From: Burkholderiaceae bacterium
GTDB taxonomy: Bacteria > Pseudomonadota > Gammaproteobacteria > Burkholderiales > Burkholderiaceae_E
Reading direction: 5' to 3'
DNA: 61,834 nucleotides
Assembly: GCA_021166725.1 (NCBI GenBank)
Contig: JAJPES010000010.1
Location: 1 to 61,834, forward strand
A model generated the notes under the pieces. The model had not been told where the DNA came from. It made no database searches and was given only the letters and a program-made list of their open reading frames with translations. This document shows, piece by piece, positions 54,234 through 61,834 of this stretch. Both the position numbers and the translations under genes were made by a program. How positions within the stretch are numbered: the first letter of the stretch is position 1; every line of letters starts with the position of its first letter.

Positions 54234-55445
54234 GTGTCAGCAGTCGCGATGTCGGCGAGGGAGCGTGCGCTCGCGGCGATCCGTTCGCCCAATGCGCGCG
54301 CGATCCTGCGCGAGTTGTTGGAGAAGGGGCCGCGATCGCGCTCGGCGATCGCGCAAGCCACGCGGCTCACCGAAACGGCGGTATCCCGCGCCGCACAGCG
54401 ACTGATCGTCGAGGGGGTGCTCGCCGAGGGCAAGCAACTGCTCGAGCGCTCGGGCCCCGGGAGGCCGTCGGTCGAGCTCGAGTTCGGCTCCAGTTTCTAC
54501 GTGGCCGGCATCGGGATTCGCGGCTATACGCAGTGGGTCGAGCTGCGACGCCTGGGAGGCGAGCCGATCGTCTCCGAGCAGTTCGCCTGCGAGGACCTCA
54601 CCGACCCCATTGCGGTGCTCCGTCGGTGCTGCAACGAGCTCGATGCGCTGCTGCGCAGCCGGCGCGTGCCGCGCCACCGGGTGCTGAACGTGGGCGTCCT
54701 GATCGTCGGAGTCGTCGACCCGGCGATGGGTACCGTGCTGCGCGCCGAGAATCTCGGCTGGCGCCGTGTCGAGGTCAAGCAGATCCTCGAGGAGCTGACC
54801 GATTTCCCGCTGACGATCGAGACGATGCTCAACGGGATGAACCTGCAGCAGCGGGTGCAGGCGTCGGTGCCCCTGGCGAACTCGCTGCTCGTGAGCGTCG
54901 CGCTCGGCATCGGGGCGAGCGTGATTGTCGACGGCCGGATCACGCGCGGTTGCGGCTTCGCCGCAGGCCAGCTCGGCCACCTGCGCAGCCGCAGTTCGAC
55001 GATGCGATGCGTGTGCGGCCGCGTCGGCTGCCTCGACACGGTCGCCTCGGGTCGCGCTATCCTGCAGGCGAACGGCCTTCTCGAGGCCGGCGCGCGATTC
55101 GGCATGCGTGAGCTCGCGGGGCGATTCCGCAAGCTCTCGTCGGCCGCGCAGTCGCGTCCTGACCTGGCGGGCGCCCTCGCCGCCGCCGGCCACGAGCTGG
55201 GCAACGCGATCGGCGGCGCCATTGCGCTGCTCGACCCGCGCGAGATCGTGTTCACGGGTTTCGTCATCGACGACGACCACTATTTCGATGCGGTGTGCGA
55301 CGAGCTGTCGTGGTACCGGACGGGCACCTCTGCCCAGCGCGTCGATTTCGTTCGCCGACAGCAGGGCGGCGAGGGAGCGCCGTCGATGAGCGCCGCATTG
55401 AGCCTGGCGGCCGAAGTCGCGGGCAAGGCGGAGTCGCTCGATTGA
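54234..55445 (+). CDS. ROK-family transcriptional regulator
   Basis: A 403-residue regulator. The N-terminal winged helix (about 10-70; ARAILRELLEKGPRSRSAIA, then LTETAVSRAAQRLIVEGVL) precedes a sugar-kinase-like ROK domain with VSVALGIGASVIVDGRI, the zinc-binding CVCGRVGCLDTVASG motif and GNAIGGAIALLDPREIVFTG. ROK regulators sense sugars or sugar phosphates, so an unusual carbohydrate-like or sulfosugar-derived ligand is possible. GTG 54234 is chosen because GGGGAGG lies 6 bases upstream; ATG 54249 is the alternative. A TTG at 54153 coincides with the proposed -35 box and is rejected. The stop overlaps the next gene (TTGA). Confidence 0.88.
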   Translation: MSAVAMSARERALAAIRSPNARAILRELLEKGPRSRSAIAQATRLTETAVSRAAQRLIVEGVLAEGKQLLERSGPGRPSVELEFGSSFYVAGIGIRGYTQWVELRRLGGEPIVSEQFACEDLTDPIAVLRRCCNELDALLRSRRVPRHRVLNVGVLIVGVVDPAMGTVLRAENLGWRRVEVKQILEELTDFPLTIETMLNGMNLQQRVQASVPLANSLLVSVALGIGASVIVDGRITRGCGFAAGQLGHLRSRSSTMRCVCGRVGCLDTVASGRAILQANGLLEAGARFGMRELAGRFRKLSSAAQSRPDLAGALAAAGHELGNAIGGAIALLDPREIVFTGFVIDDDHYFDAVCDELSWYRTGTSAQRVDFVRRQQGGEGAPSMSAALSLAAEVAGKAESLD

Positions 55446-56479
55446 CTTCGCGGATCAACCTGCAGGTGCGGATGCGGCGCTTTCCGCAGGGGCGCGTCGA
55501 TCCCGCGGACTTCGAACTCGTCGAGTTCCCGGTTCCCGAGCCCGGCGAGGGTGAAGTGCTCGTGCGCAACGAGTGGCTGTCGCTCGACCCGTACATGCGC
55601 CTGCGCATGGATCCCCGGCGCTCGTACGTAGAGGGGCTGCGGCTGGGCGACCTGATGCCCGGTGGCACGGTCGGCGTCGTCGTTGCCAGTCGCGATCCGA
55701 CGATTCCGCCCGGCGCCCGCGTGGTCGGCACCCGCATGGGGTGGCAGCTCTGGTCCTGCGTTCCCGGCTCGGCGTTGCGGACGATCGCCGACAACGGCGT
55801 GCCCTTGTCGACTGCGCTCGGCGTCTGCGGCATGCCGGGGGTCACCGCACACTACGGCCTGTTCGTCGTCGGCCGCCTGCGACGCGGCGAGACAGTCGTC
55901 GTCTCGGCCGCCTCCGGCGCGGTGGGTTCCGTCGTCGGCCAGCTCGCCCGCATCCGCGGCGCGCGCGCGATCGGCATCGCCGGCGGCGCCGCGAAGTGCC
56001 GCTACGTAGTCGAGGCGCTGGGCTTCGACGACTGCATCGATCATCGAAGCCCCGACTTCGAAGCGCGCCTGGCAGACGCCACCCCGCAGCGCGTCGACGT
56101 CCAGTTCGAGAACGTCGGCGGCACCGTGATGGACGCGGTGCTCGCCCGGCTGAACGAGCACGCGCGCATCGTGCTCTGCGGGCTGGTCAGCGAATACGAG
56201 CAGGGCCCCGCTTCGGGCTTGCGCAACACGCGCGAGCTGCTGGTGAACCGCGCGACGCTGCAGGCGTTCATCGTCTCCGAGCACCTCGACTACTGGCCCG
56301 GCGCGCTCGAAGAGCTCGCGCAGTGGGTTCGCAGCGGCGAGCTGCGCTATCGCGAGGACGTCACCGAAGGGCTCGAGAACGCGCCGGCAGCGTTCGCATC
56401 GATGCTGCAAGGCGGAAACTTCGGCAAGAAACTCGTTCGGCTCGATGACGATCCGGTCATCGAACAGGGAGTGCAATGA
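55442..56479 (+). CDS. NADP-dependent MDR oxidoreductase (curcumin/prostaglandin-reductase type)
   Basis: A 345-residue zinc-free medium-chain reductase. EWLSLDPYMRLRMDPRRSY is the typical N-terminal motif, VCGMPGVTAHYGL follows, and the NADP Rossmann motif is SAASGAVGSVVGQLARI with ALGFDDCIDHRS after it. Relatives reduce alpha,beta-unsaturated ketones or aldehydes with NADPH. The start TTG 55442 overlaps the ROK stop by 4 bp and is the only start near the conserved region. Its stop overlaps the CoA-transferase alpha start by 4 bp. An enone or unsaturated keto intermediate in the pathway is implied. Confidence 0.87.
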   Translation: MTSRINLQVRMRRFPQGRVDPADFELVEFPVPEPGEGEVLVRNEWLSLDPYMRLRMDPRRSYVEGLRLGDLMPGGTVGVVVASRDPTIPPGARVVGTRMGWQLWSCVPGSALRTIADNGVPLSTALGVCGMPGVTAHYGLFVVGRLRRGETVVVSAASGAVGSVVGQLARIRGARAIGIAGGAAKCRYVVEALGFDDCIDHRSPDFEARLADATPQRVDVQFENVGGTVMDAVLARLNEHARIVLCGLVSEYEQGPASGLRNTRELLVNRATLQAFIVSEHLDYWPGALEELAQWVRSGELRYREDVTEGLENAPAAFASMLQGGNFGKKLVRLDDDPVIEQGVQ

Positions 56480-57156
56480 TCGACAAGACAGTGGCTTCGC
56501 CCGCAGCGGCGGTGTCCGACATCCCCGACGGTGCGACGGTGATGATCAGCGGCTTCGGCGACGCGGGAATGCCGCACGAGCTGGTCGACGCGCTGGTGAC
56601 GCACGGCGCGTCCGATCTCACGATCGTGAGCAACAACGCCGGCAACGGCGAGCGCGGAATCGCGGCGCTGCTCGAGGCAGGACGCGTCCGCAAGGTCGTC
56701 TGCTCGTTTCCCCGCCAGGCCGATTCGCACGTCTTCGACGCGCTCTACCGCAGCGGGCGCGTCGAGCTCGAACTGGTTCCGCAGGGCAACCTCGCCGAGC
56801 GGATCCGGGCGGCCGGCGCCGGCATCGGCGCGTTCTACACGCCCACCGGGTTCGGGACGCAGCTGGCCGAGGGCAAGGAGACGCGTCGGATCGGCGATCG
56901 CGACCACGTTCTCGAGTATCCGATCCACGCCGACGTCGCGCTCGTGAAGGCGTTGCGCGGTGACCGCTGGGGCAACCTGGTCTACCGCAAGACGGGGCGC
57001 AACTTCGGACCGATCATGGCGACCGCTGCGAAGTGCACGATCGCCCAGGTACGGGAGGTCGTCGCGCTCGGCGAACTCGACCCCGAAGCCGTCGTCACGC
57101 CCGGCATCTTCGTCCGGCGCGTCGTGCGAGTGCCGGCGGGGAGGTCGGTGCGATGA
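56476..57156 (+). CDS. 3-oxoacid CoA-transferase subunit A
   Basis: A 226-residue alpha subunit of family I CoA-transferases. IPDGATVMISGFGDAGMPHE, FYTPTGFGTQLAEGKE and KALRGDRWGNLVYRKTGRNF are characteristic of PcaI/ScoA/AtoD-type proteins. With subunit B it moves CoA from succinyl-CoA or acetyl-CoA to a 3-oxoacid such as 3-oxoadipate or acetoacetate. The start overlaps the MDR gene by 4 bp and the stop overlaps subunit B by 4 bp. Presence beside an acetoacetate-decarboxylase-like gene supports a 3-oxoacid intermediate. Confidence 0.92.
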   Translation: MIDKTVASPAAAVSDIPDGATVMISGFGDAGMPHELVDALVTHGASDLTIVSNNAGNGERGIAALLEAGRVRKVVCSFPRQADSHVFDALYRSGRVELELVPQGNLAERIRAAGAGIGAFYTPTGFGTQLAEGKETRRIGDRDHVLEYPIHADVALVKALRGDRWGNLVYRKTGRNFGPIMATAAKCTIAQVREVVALGELDPEAVVTPGIFVRRVVRVPAGRSVR

Positions 57157-57803
57157 AACGCTTCAACCGCGAAGAGATGGCCGCTCGCGTGGCGCGCGAC
57201 ATCCCCGACGGTTCATACGTCAACCTCGGCATCGGGCTGCCGACGCTCGTCGCGAACCATCTCCCCCCCGAGCGGGAAATCGTTCTGCATAGCGAGAACG
57301 GAATCCTCGGTATGGGTCCTGCGCCCGCGCCGGGCGAGGAAGACTGGGACCTTATCAACGCCGGCAAGCAACCCGTTACGCAGCGGCCGGGCGCGGCCTT
57401 CTTCCATCATGCCGATGCTTTCGCAATCATGCGCGGCGGGCACCTCGACTATTGCGTGCTCGGCGCCTTCCAGGTTTCGTCGCGCGGCGATCTCGCGAAC
57501 TGGCACACCGGAGCGCCGGACGCGATTCCCGCGGTCGGCGGGGCGATGGATCTGGCAATCGGCGCGCGCCACGTGCTCGTCATGATGGAGCACGTGACCA
57601 AGTCGGGTGCCAGCAAGCTGGTCGAGCGATGCACCTACCCGCTGACCGGCATAGGCTGCGTATCGCGCGTCTACACCGACCTGGCGGTGATCGACGTCAC
57701 GCCGTCGGGATTCGTCGCCCGAGAGTGGGTGGATGGACTCTCGTTCGATGAGCTGGCGAGGCTGAGCGCCGCGCCGCTTTGGCCGCCCGGCCAGGCGAGG
57801 TGA
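57153..57803 (+). CDS. 3-oxoacid CoA-transferase subunit B
   Basis: A 216-residue beta subunit. The catalytic glutamate is in [13 protein letters not shown], the family's SENG motif. [19 protein letters not shown] precedes it, and [22 protein letters not shown] follows. The protein pairs with the gene upstream (ATGA overlap). The carboxylic-acid acceptor cannot be assigned from sequence alone. A GTG at 57800, overlapping the stop, may start the next gene. Confidence 0.92.
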   Translation: MKRFNREEMAARVARDIPDGSYVNLGIGLPTLVANHLPPEREIVLHSENGILGMGPAPAPGEEDWDLINAGKQPVTQRPGAAFFHHADAFAIMRGGHLDYCVLGAFQVSSRGDLANWHTGAPDAIPAVGGAMDLAIGARHVLVMMEHVTKSGASKLVERCTYPLTGIGCVSRVYTDLAVIDVTPSGFVAREWVDGLSFDELARLSAAPLWPPGQAR

Positions 57804-57907
57804 ACGAACCGGAACGCAGGACCGATTGCCACCCGGCCGTCTCTCCTCGTTCGCGTTCCGGCGGACGCAAGCGACAATCGCGCGGAGCCGGACCTCACGA
57901 GATCGCG

Positions 57908-58945
57908 ATGACGTCGACCGAAACAGAGGACACCGAGGATTCCACCCTCGAACGAATCCTGGCACGCGCACTCGCCGACCCCAGGCGCATCGTGCTGTGC
58001 GAGAGCGACGACCCGCGGGTGCTGCAAGGAGCCGCACGCGCTGCGCGCGAGGGCATCGCACGGATTGCGATCGTCGGACCGTGCGAGGGAGCCGCTGCGC
58101 TCGCCCGGCGGGAGTCAATCGACCTGGCTGGCGTCGAGATGATCGATCCGTACGACGATCCCCGTCGGACTGCTTTTGCCGAGGCGTTGCTCGAATTGCG
58201 CCGCGCGAAGGGGATGACGCGCGGAGAGGCTGAAGCCGCCGTGCTCGACCCGCTGTGCTTCGCGCACCTGATGGTGCGACTCGGTGACGCCGATGGGTGT
58301 GTCGCAGGCGCGGTGCGCACGACTGCCGACGTCGTTCGCAGCGCGCTGCAGATCATCGGCGTCGCGGCGTCGTCGCGCCTGGTTTCGAGCTTTTTCGTGA
58401 TGGTCTTCGAGCAGCGATGGCACGTACCGCGGCGCTCGATGCTGTTCGCCGATTGCGGGCTCGTCGTCGATCCCGACGCCGATGCGCTTGCCAGCATCGC
58501 GGAGGCGACGGCCGACAGCGCGCGCAACCTGCTAGGCGAGGAACCGCGGGTGGCGATGCTGTCGTTCTCCACGAACGGCAGCGCGCGCCACTCGAGGGTG
58601 AGCAAGGTGATCGAGGCCACCGCGCGTCTGCGCTCCCGGCGTCCGAGCCTGGCTGTCGACGGCGAGGTGCAACTCGACGCGGCGTTGGTTCCGGAGATCG
58701 CCGCCCGCAAGCTGCCGGGCTCGCGGGTGCGCGGCGACGCCAACGTGCTCGTGTTCCCCGATCTCGACGCGGGCAACATCGGCTACAAGCTCGCCGAGCG
58801 CTTCGCCGGCGCGGTCGCGATCGGGCCGCTGCTGCAGGGGCTGAACCGGCCGGCCAACGACCTCTCGCGCGGGTGCAGCGCCGACGACGTATTCAACGTG
58901 GTCGCCGCCACGGTCGTGCAGGCGTGCGCGGCCGACGGGCGATGA
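57908..58945 (+). CDS. pta: Phosphate acetyltransferase
   Basis: A 345-residue single-domain phosphotransacetylase that converts acetyl phosphate and CoA to acetyl-CoA. [63 protein letters not shown] and [17 protein letters not shown] are diagnostic. The position between a CoA-transferase and TauE/Xsc matches xsc-pta modules, in which Pta takes the acetyl phosphate made by Xsc. ATG 57908 is used; an in-frame GTG at 57800 overlapping the previous stop would add 36 poorly conserved residues. The stop overlaps the exporter gene by 4 bp. Confidence 0.93.
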   Translation: MTSTETEDTEDSTLERILARALADPRRIVLCESDDPRVLQGAARAAREGIARIAIVGPCEGAAALARRESIDLAGVEMIDPYDDPRRTAFAEALLELRRAKGMTRGEAEAAVLDPLCFAHLMVRLGDADGCVAGAVRTTADVVRSALQIIGVAASSRLVSSFFVMVFEQRWHVPRRSMLFADCGLVVDPDADALASIAEATADSARNLLGEEPRVAMLSFSTNGSARHSRVSKVIEATARLRSRRPSLAVDGEVQLDAALVPEIAARKLPGSRVRGDANVLVFPDLDAGNIGYKLAERFAGAVAIGPLLQGLNRPANDLSRGCSADDVFNVVAATVVQACAADGR

Positions 58946-59724
58946 CGCGGCCGATGGGCATCGACGTCGTCTCGCTCGCGCTCTTCCTCGCCACGGTTGC
59001 GCTCGGTTCGTACTTCCAGTCGGTGACCGGCTTCGGATTGTCGATGATCGTCATGGGCCTGGCTGGCGGACTCGGTGTCGCTTCGGTCGCGCAGCTCGCC
59101 GCGACGATCAGCCTGATGTCGGTGGCGAACGCGGCTTTTTCGCTGCCGGGGAACCTGCATCGCATCGACTGGCGCACCATCCGCGCGACGATGCTCGGCA
59201 GCGTCCCGGCGATCGGAGCGGGCGTTGCGCTGCTCACCTGGCTGAGCGGCTCGGCGACGGCCCTGCTGCAGCTGCTGCTCGGCGCGTTCATCATGACGGG
59301 CGGCCTGCTCCTCGTGTGCAATCCGAGTCGTCTGGCCAGGCCGTCGCGCGCGCCGGGCTTCCTGCTGGCTGGCTTCTTTTCCGGCTTCACCAACGGCCTG
59401 TTCGGCATGGGCGGGCCGCCGCTCGTCTTCCACTTCTACCGGCAGCCGATCGACGTGCGCGTGGTGCGCGACATGCTGCTGATGCTGTTCGCGATCACTT
59501 CGAGCACCCGAACGGTGATCGTTGGCGTCCAGGGCGGGCTGACGGCTACCGTCTGGCTGCTCGCAGCCCTCGCGCTGCCCACCGTCGGCCTGGCTTCGAC
59601 GGCGGCGCGCCGTTGGCCCCCGCCGCTCGCGCCCACTACGACGCGCCGCCTCGTCTTCTTCATCCTCGTCGGCATCGGGGCTTCGCTGGTCATCACGAAG
59701 CTGCCCGGGGTGCTCGGGCGTTGA
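58942..59724 (+). CDS. TauE/SafE-family sulfite/anion exporter
   Basis: A 260-residue inner-membrane protein with about eight hydrophobic segments. Both half-repeats carry the TauE motif: [21 protein letters not shown] in the first and [19 protein letters not shown] in the second. The family exports sulfite, sulfoacetate and related anions, and members often sit beside xsc and pta to remove the sulfite released. It overlaps pta by 4 bp, which makes that role likely here. A direct substrate cannot be read from the sequence. Confidence 0.9.
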   Translation: MTRPMGIDVVSLALFLATVALGSYFQSVTGFGLSMIVMGLAGGLGVASVAQLAATISLMSVANAAFSLPGNLHRIDWRTIRATMLGSVPAIGAGVALLTWLSGSATALLQLLLGAFIMTGGLLLVCNPSRLARPSRAPGFLLAGFFSGFTNGLFGMGGPPLVFHFYRQPIDVRVVRDMLLMLFAITSSTRTVIVGVQGGLTATVWLLAALALPTVGLASTAARRWPPPLAPTTTRRLVFFILVGIGASLVITKLPGVLGR

Positions 59725-59764
59725 GCGGCACCCGCAACGCTGACACCGTGAGATTGCCGATTTT

Positions 59765-59828
59765 CTGGAATATTGAGTACCAGTTTCCGAAACTTTCGTT
59801 GACTACGCGCGCGCTTTCCCGCTATCGT
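59765..59828 (+). promoter_or_regulatory. Probable promoter and operator of xsc
   Basis: TTGACT (59799-59804), an 18-base spacer and TATCGT (59823-59828) make a plausible sigma-70 promoter about 95 bp upstream of the Xsc ATG. An imperfect inverted repeat CTGG-N11-CCAG (59765-59783) lies just before it in unusually AT-rich sequence and may be a regulator site. The 199-bp gap suggests xsc can be expressed separately from the upstream genes. Confidence 0.45.
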
Positions 59829-59923
59829 CGGTCTGTTCGAACTGTTTCAGCTGCGGCGCCGCGCCGATATTTCCCGGCCACCTCCGTTCCTCGCCGCCCC
59901 ACTTCTCCGGAGGATTCACAGCA

Positions 59924-61732
59924 ATGAACGATCACGCGGTGCGCGAGACGCGCAAGGCGATCAGCGGCGTGCAGAAGATGACGCCCTCGGAAGCGTTCGT
60001 CGAAACGCTCGTCGCAAATGGCGTCACCGAGATGTTCGGGATCATGGGGTCGGCGTTCATGGACGCGATGGACCTCTTCCAGCCGGCGGGAATCCGCTTC
60101 ATTCCGGTGGTGCACGAGCAGGGCGCGGGGCACATGGCCGACGGCTATGCGCGGGTCTCCGGCCGCCCGGGCGTGGTCATCGGACAGAACGGGCCGGGCA
60201 TCAGCAATTGCGTGACCGCGATCGCCGCCGCCTACTGGGCGCACACGCCGGTGGTCATCGTCACTCCCGAGACCGGGTCGACGACGATCGGACTCGGCGG
60301 ATTCCAGGAAGCGAACCAGCTTCCGATGTTCGAGGAGTTCACCAAGTACCAGGGCCACGTCACGCATCCGGCGCGCATGGCCGAGTTCACCGGCCGCTGC
60401 TTCGATCGCGCGATGTCCGAGATGGGCCCGACGCAGCTGAACATTCCGCGTGACTACTTCTACGGCGAAATCACCGCCGAAATCCCGCAGCCGTCACGTC
60501 TCGAGCGCGGGCCGGGGGGCGAGAAGAGCCTCGACGAGGCCGCCGATCTCCTCGCAAACGCGAAATTCCCGGTGATCCTCTCCGGCGGCGGCGTCGTGAT
60601 GGGCGACGCCGTCGAGGAGTGCAAGGCACTCGCCGAGCGGCTCGGCGCCCCGGTGGTCAACAGCTACCTGCACAACGACTCGTTTCCCGCCAGCCACCCG
60701 CTGTGGTGCGGCCCGCTCGGCTACCAGGGTTCGAAGGCGGCGATGAAGCTGATCGCGCAGGCCGACGTCGTCGTCGCGCTCGGCTCCCGACTCGGGCCCT
60801 TCGGCACGCTGCCGCAGCACGGGCTCGACTACTGGCCGAAGAACGCGAAGATCGTCCAGATCGACGCGGACAACAAGATGCTCGGACTGGTGAAGAAGAT
60901 CTCCGTGGGCATCTGCGGAGATGCGAAGGCCGCCGCTAAAGCGCTGATGCAGCGGCTCGCGCAGCGCAAGCTCGCCGCGGACGCGACCAAGGCCGAGCGC
61001 GCCGCCCGCATCGCGGCGGAGAAGGCCGCGTGGGAGAAGGAACTCGACGAGTGGACGCACGAGCGCGATCCGTACAGCCTCGCGATGATCGAGGAGGCGA
61101 AGGCCGAGGGCGGCAAGTGGCTGCACCCGCGGCAGGTGCTGCGCGAGCTCGAGAAGGCGATGCCCGACGACGTGATGGTGTCCACCGACATCGGCAATAT
61201 CAACTCGGTGGCGAACAGCTACCTGCGCTTCGAGAAGCCGCGCAGCTTCTTCGCGGCGATGAGCTTCGGCAACTGCGGCTATGCGTTCCCGACCATCATC
61301 GGCGCGAAGGTGGCGGCACCGCATCGCCCGGCGATCTCGTATGCCGGCGACGGCGCCTGGGGCATGAGCCTGATGGAGACGATGACCTGCGTGCGCGAGC
61401 GCATCCCGGTCACCGCGGTCGTCTTCCACAATCGACAATGGGGCGCCGAGAAGAAGAACCAGGTCGACTTCTACGATCGTCGCTTCGTCGCCGGTGACCT
61501 CGACAACCCGAGTTTCGCGGGCATCGCGAAGGCGATGGGCGCCGAGGGCGTCGTGGTCGACCGCCTCGAGGACGTAGGTCCGGCGCTCGAGCGCGCGATC
61601 GACCTGCAGATGAACGCCGGCAAGACCTGCGTGCTGGAGATCATGTGCACGCGCGAGCTGGGCGATCCCTTCCGTCGCGACGCCCTGTCCAAGCCGGTGC
61701 GCCTGCTGGAGAAGTACAAGGACTTTTCCTGA
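59924..61732 (+). CDS. xsc: Sulfoacetaldehyde acetyltransferase
   Basis: A 602-residue thiamine diphosphate enzyme of the acetolactate synthase superfamily. It converts sulfoacetaldehyde and phosphate to acetyl phosphate and sulfite. The TPP-activating glutamate is Glu65 in VVHEQGAGHMADGYARVSG. The TPP/Mg motif starts at GDGAWGMSLMETMTC (about 475) and ends with the Asn of VVFHN. PRDYFYGEI, YLHNDSFPASHPLWCGPLGY and NRQWGAEKKNQVDFYDRRF distinguish Xsc from acetolactate synthases. Its length fits the family. It is the terminal enzyme of taurine, isethionate and other C2-sulfonate pathways, and Pta and TauE lie just upstream. Confidence 0.95.
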   Translation: MNDHAVRETRKAISGVQKMTPSEAFVETLVANGVTEMFGIMGSAFMDAMDLFQPAGIRFIPVVHEQGAGHMADGYARVSGRPGVVIGQNGPGISNCVTAIAAAYWAHTPVVIVTPETGSTTIGLGGFQEANQLPMFEEFTKYQGHVTHPARMAEFTGRCFDRAMSEMGPTQLNIPRDYFYGEITAEIPQPSRLERGPGGEKSLDEAADLLANAKFPVILSGGGVVMGDAVEECKALAERLGAPVVNSYLHNDSFPASHPLWCGPLGYQGSKAAMKLIAQADVVVALGSRLGPFGTLPQHGLDYWPKNAKIVQIDADNKMLGLVKKISVGICGDAKAAAKALMQRLAQRKLAADATKAERAARIAAEKAAWEKELDEWTHERDPYSLAMIEEAKAEGGKWLHPRQVLRELEKAMPDDVMVSTDIGNINSVANSYLRFEKPRSFFAAMSFGNCGYAFPTIIGAKVAAPHRPAISYAGDGAWGMSLMETMTCVRERIPVTAVVFHNRQWGAEKKNQVDFYDRRFVAGDLDNPSFAGIAKAMGAEGVVVDRLEDVGPALERAIDLQMNAGKTCVLEIMCTRELGDPFRRDALSKPVRLLEKYKDFS

Positions 61733-61739
61733 GCCGGGC

Positions 61740-61834
61740 CGGGGGGGGGGGGGGGGGGCGGGCCCCCCCCCGGCCCCCCGGGGCACCCGCCCCCCCCCCC
61801 GCCCCGCCCCCCCCCCCCCCACGCCGGGGGGGGG
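61740..61834. other. G/C homopolymer tail, likely assembly artefact
   Basis: The last 95 bases are almost entirely runs of G and C (for example an uninterrupted G run near 61741-61758), unlike any other stretch in the window. No gene or structure is inferred. It most likely reflects low-quality sequence at a contig end. Confidence 0.8.

Noticed and set aside
59924-61732. Acetolactate synthase assignment for the last gene
   Set aside because: Segments such as PRDYFYGEI and NRQWGAEKKNQVDFYD, together with pta and TauE/SafE upstream, fit Xsc rather than IlvB.
61740-61834. G/C runs as a G-quadruplex regulatory element
   Set aside because: The tail is at the very end of the window and is almost pure homopolymer, more consistent with assembly or sequencing artefact.

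Overview
The window is high-GC, densely coded bacterial DNA whose gene content and order suggest the replication-origin region of a betaproteobacterial chromosome. Pointers are the dnaA-dnaN-gyrB block diverging from rpmH-rnpA-yidD-yidC-mnmE, a two-cysteine OxyR, and an anaerobic aromatic-degradation module. This taxonomic call is inference from gene order and protein character, not from a search. The right end (about 61740-61834) is a run of G and C homopolymers that looks like a contig-end artefact. The left end looks like the terminus of an IS21-type element abutting a truncated, frameshifted glycosyltransferase, so the window is probably one draft or metagenomic contig.

Layout. 1-3.2 kb: broken glycosyltransferase and a glycogen-debranching-type glucosidase. 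3.2-8.9 kb: benzoate transporter (BenE), OxyR, and a rubrerythrin/rubredoxin/rubredoxin-reductase peroxide-defence operon, then NnrU and carbonic anhydrase. 8.9-11.3 kb: D-amino-acid dehydrogenase and a metallo-beta-lactamase-fold hydrolase. 11.3-17.5 kb: a seven-gene signalling island (degenerate GGDEF protein, CHASE3 kinase, CheY-like receiver, receiver-kinase, NarL-type regulator, active-looking diguanylate cyclase, kinase). Its two GGDEF genes share an unusual promoter-like element. 17.5-29 kb: chromosome-maintenance genes; gyrB is interrupted by a full-length 574-residue intein with a LAGLIDADG endonuclease and an inserted helix-turn-helix.

29-33 kb: a nuclease-helicase fused to a LexA-type S24 peptidase and paired with a MazG-like pyrophosphohydrolase, which is a candidate stress or defence system. 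A small membrane protein and a repeat-rich non-coding island follow. 33-37.6 kb: a 4-hydroxybenzoyl-CoA reductase operon (hcrC-hcrA-hcrB) with a MarR regulator, an FNR-type site and a palindromic operator; hcrA carries an in-frame stop. 37.6-43 kb: a giant CheB-CheR-PAS-kinase-receiver protein divergent from a second CheB. 43-47 kb: a 2-oxoacid dehydrogenase E1 pair, a one-domain asparaginase and an aldo/keto reductase.

47-61.7 kb: two divergent gene sets around an AT-rich control region at about 54.0-54.2 kb. Leftward: an acetoacetate-decarboxylase-like protein, a sulfonate/nitrate-type ABC importer and a three-part biotin carboxylase. Rightward: ROK regulator, MDR oxidoreductase, 3-oxoacid CoA-transferase, phosphotransacetylase, TauE/SafE exporter and sulfoacetaldehyde acetyltransferase (Xsc). 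Xsc, Pta and TauE form the known end of C2-sulfonate catabolism, but no known sulfoacetaldehyde-forming enzyme is present, so the cluster may serve an undescribed sulfonated substrate. No tRNA, rRNA or CRISPR array was recognised.
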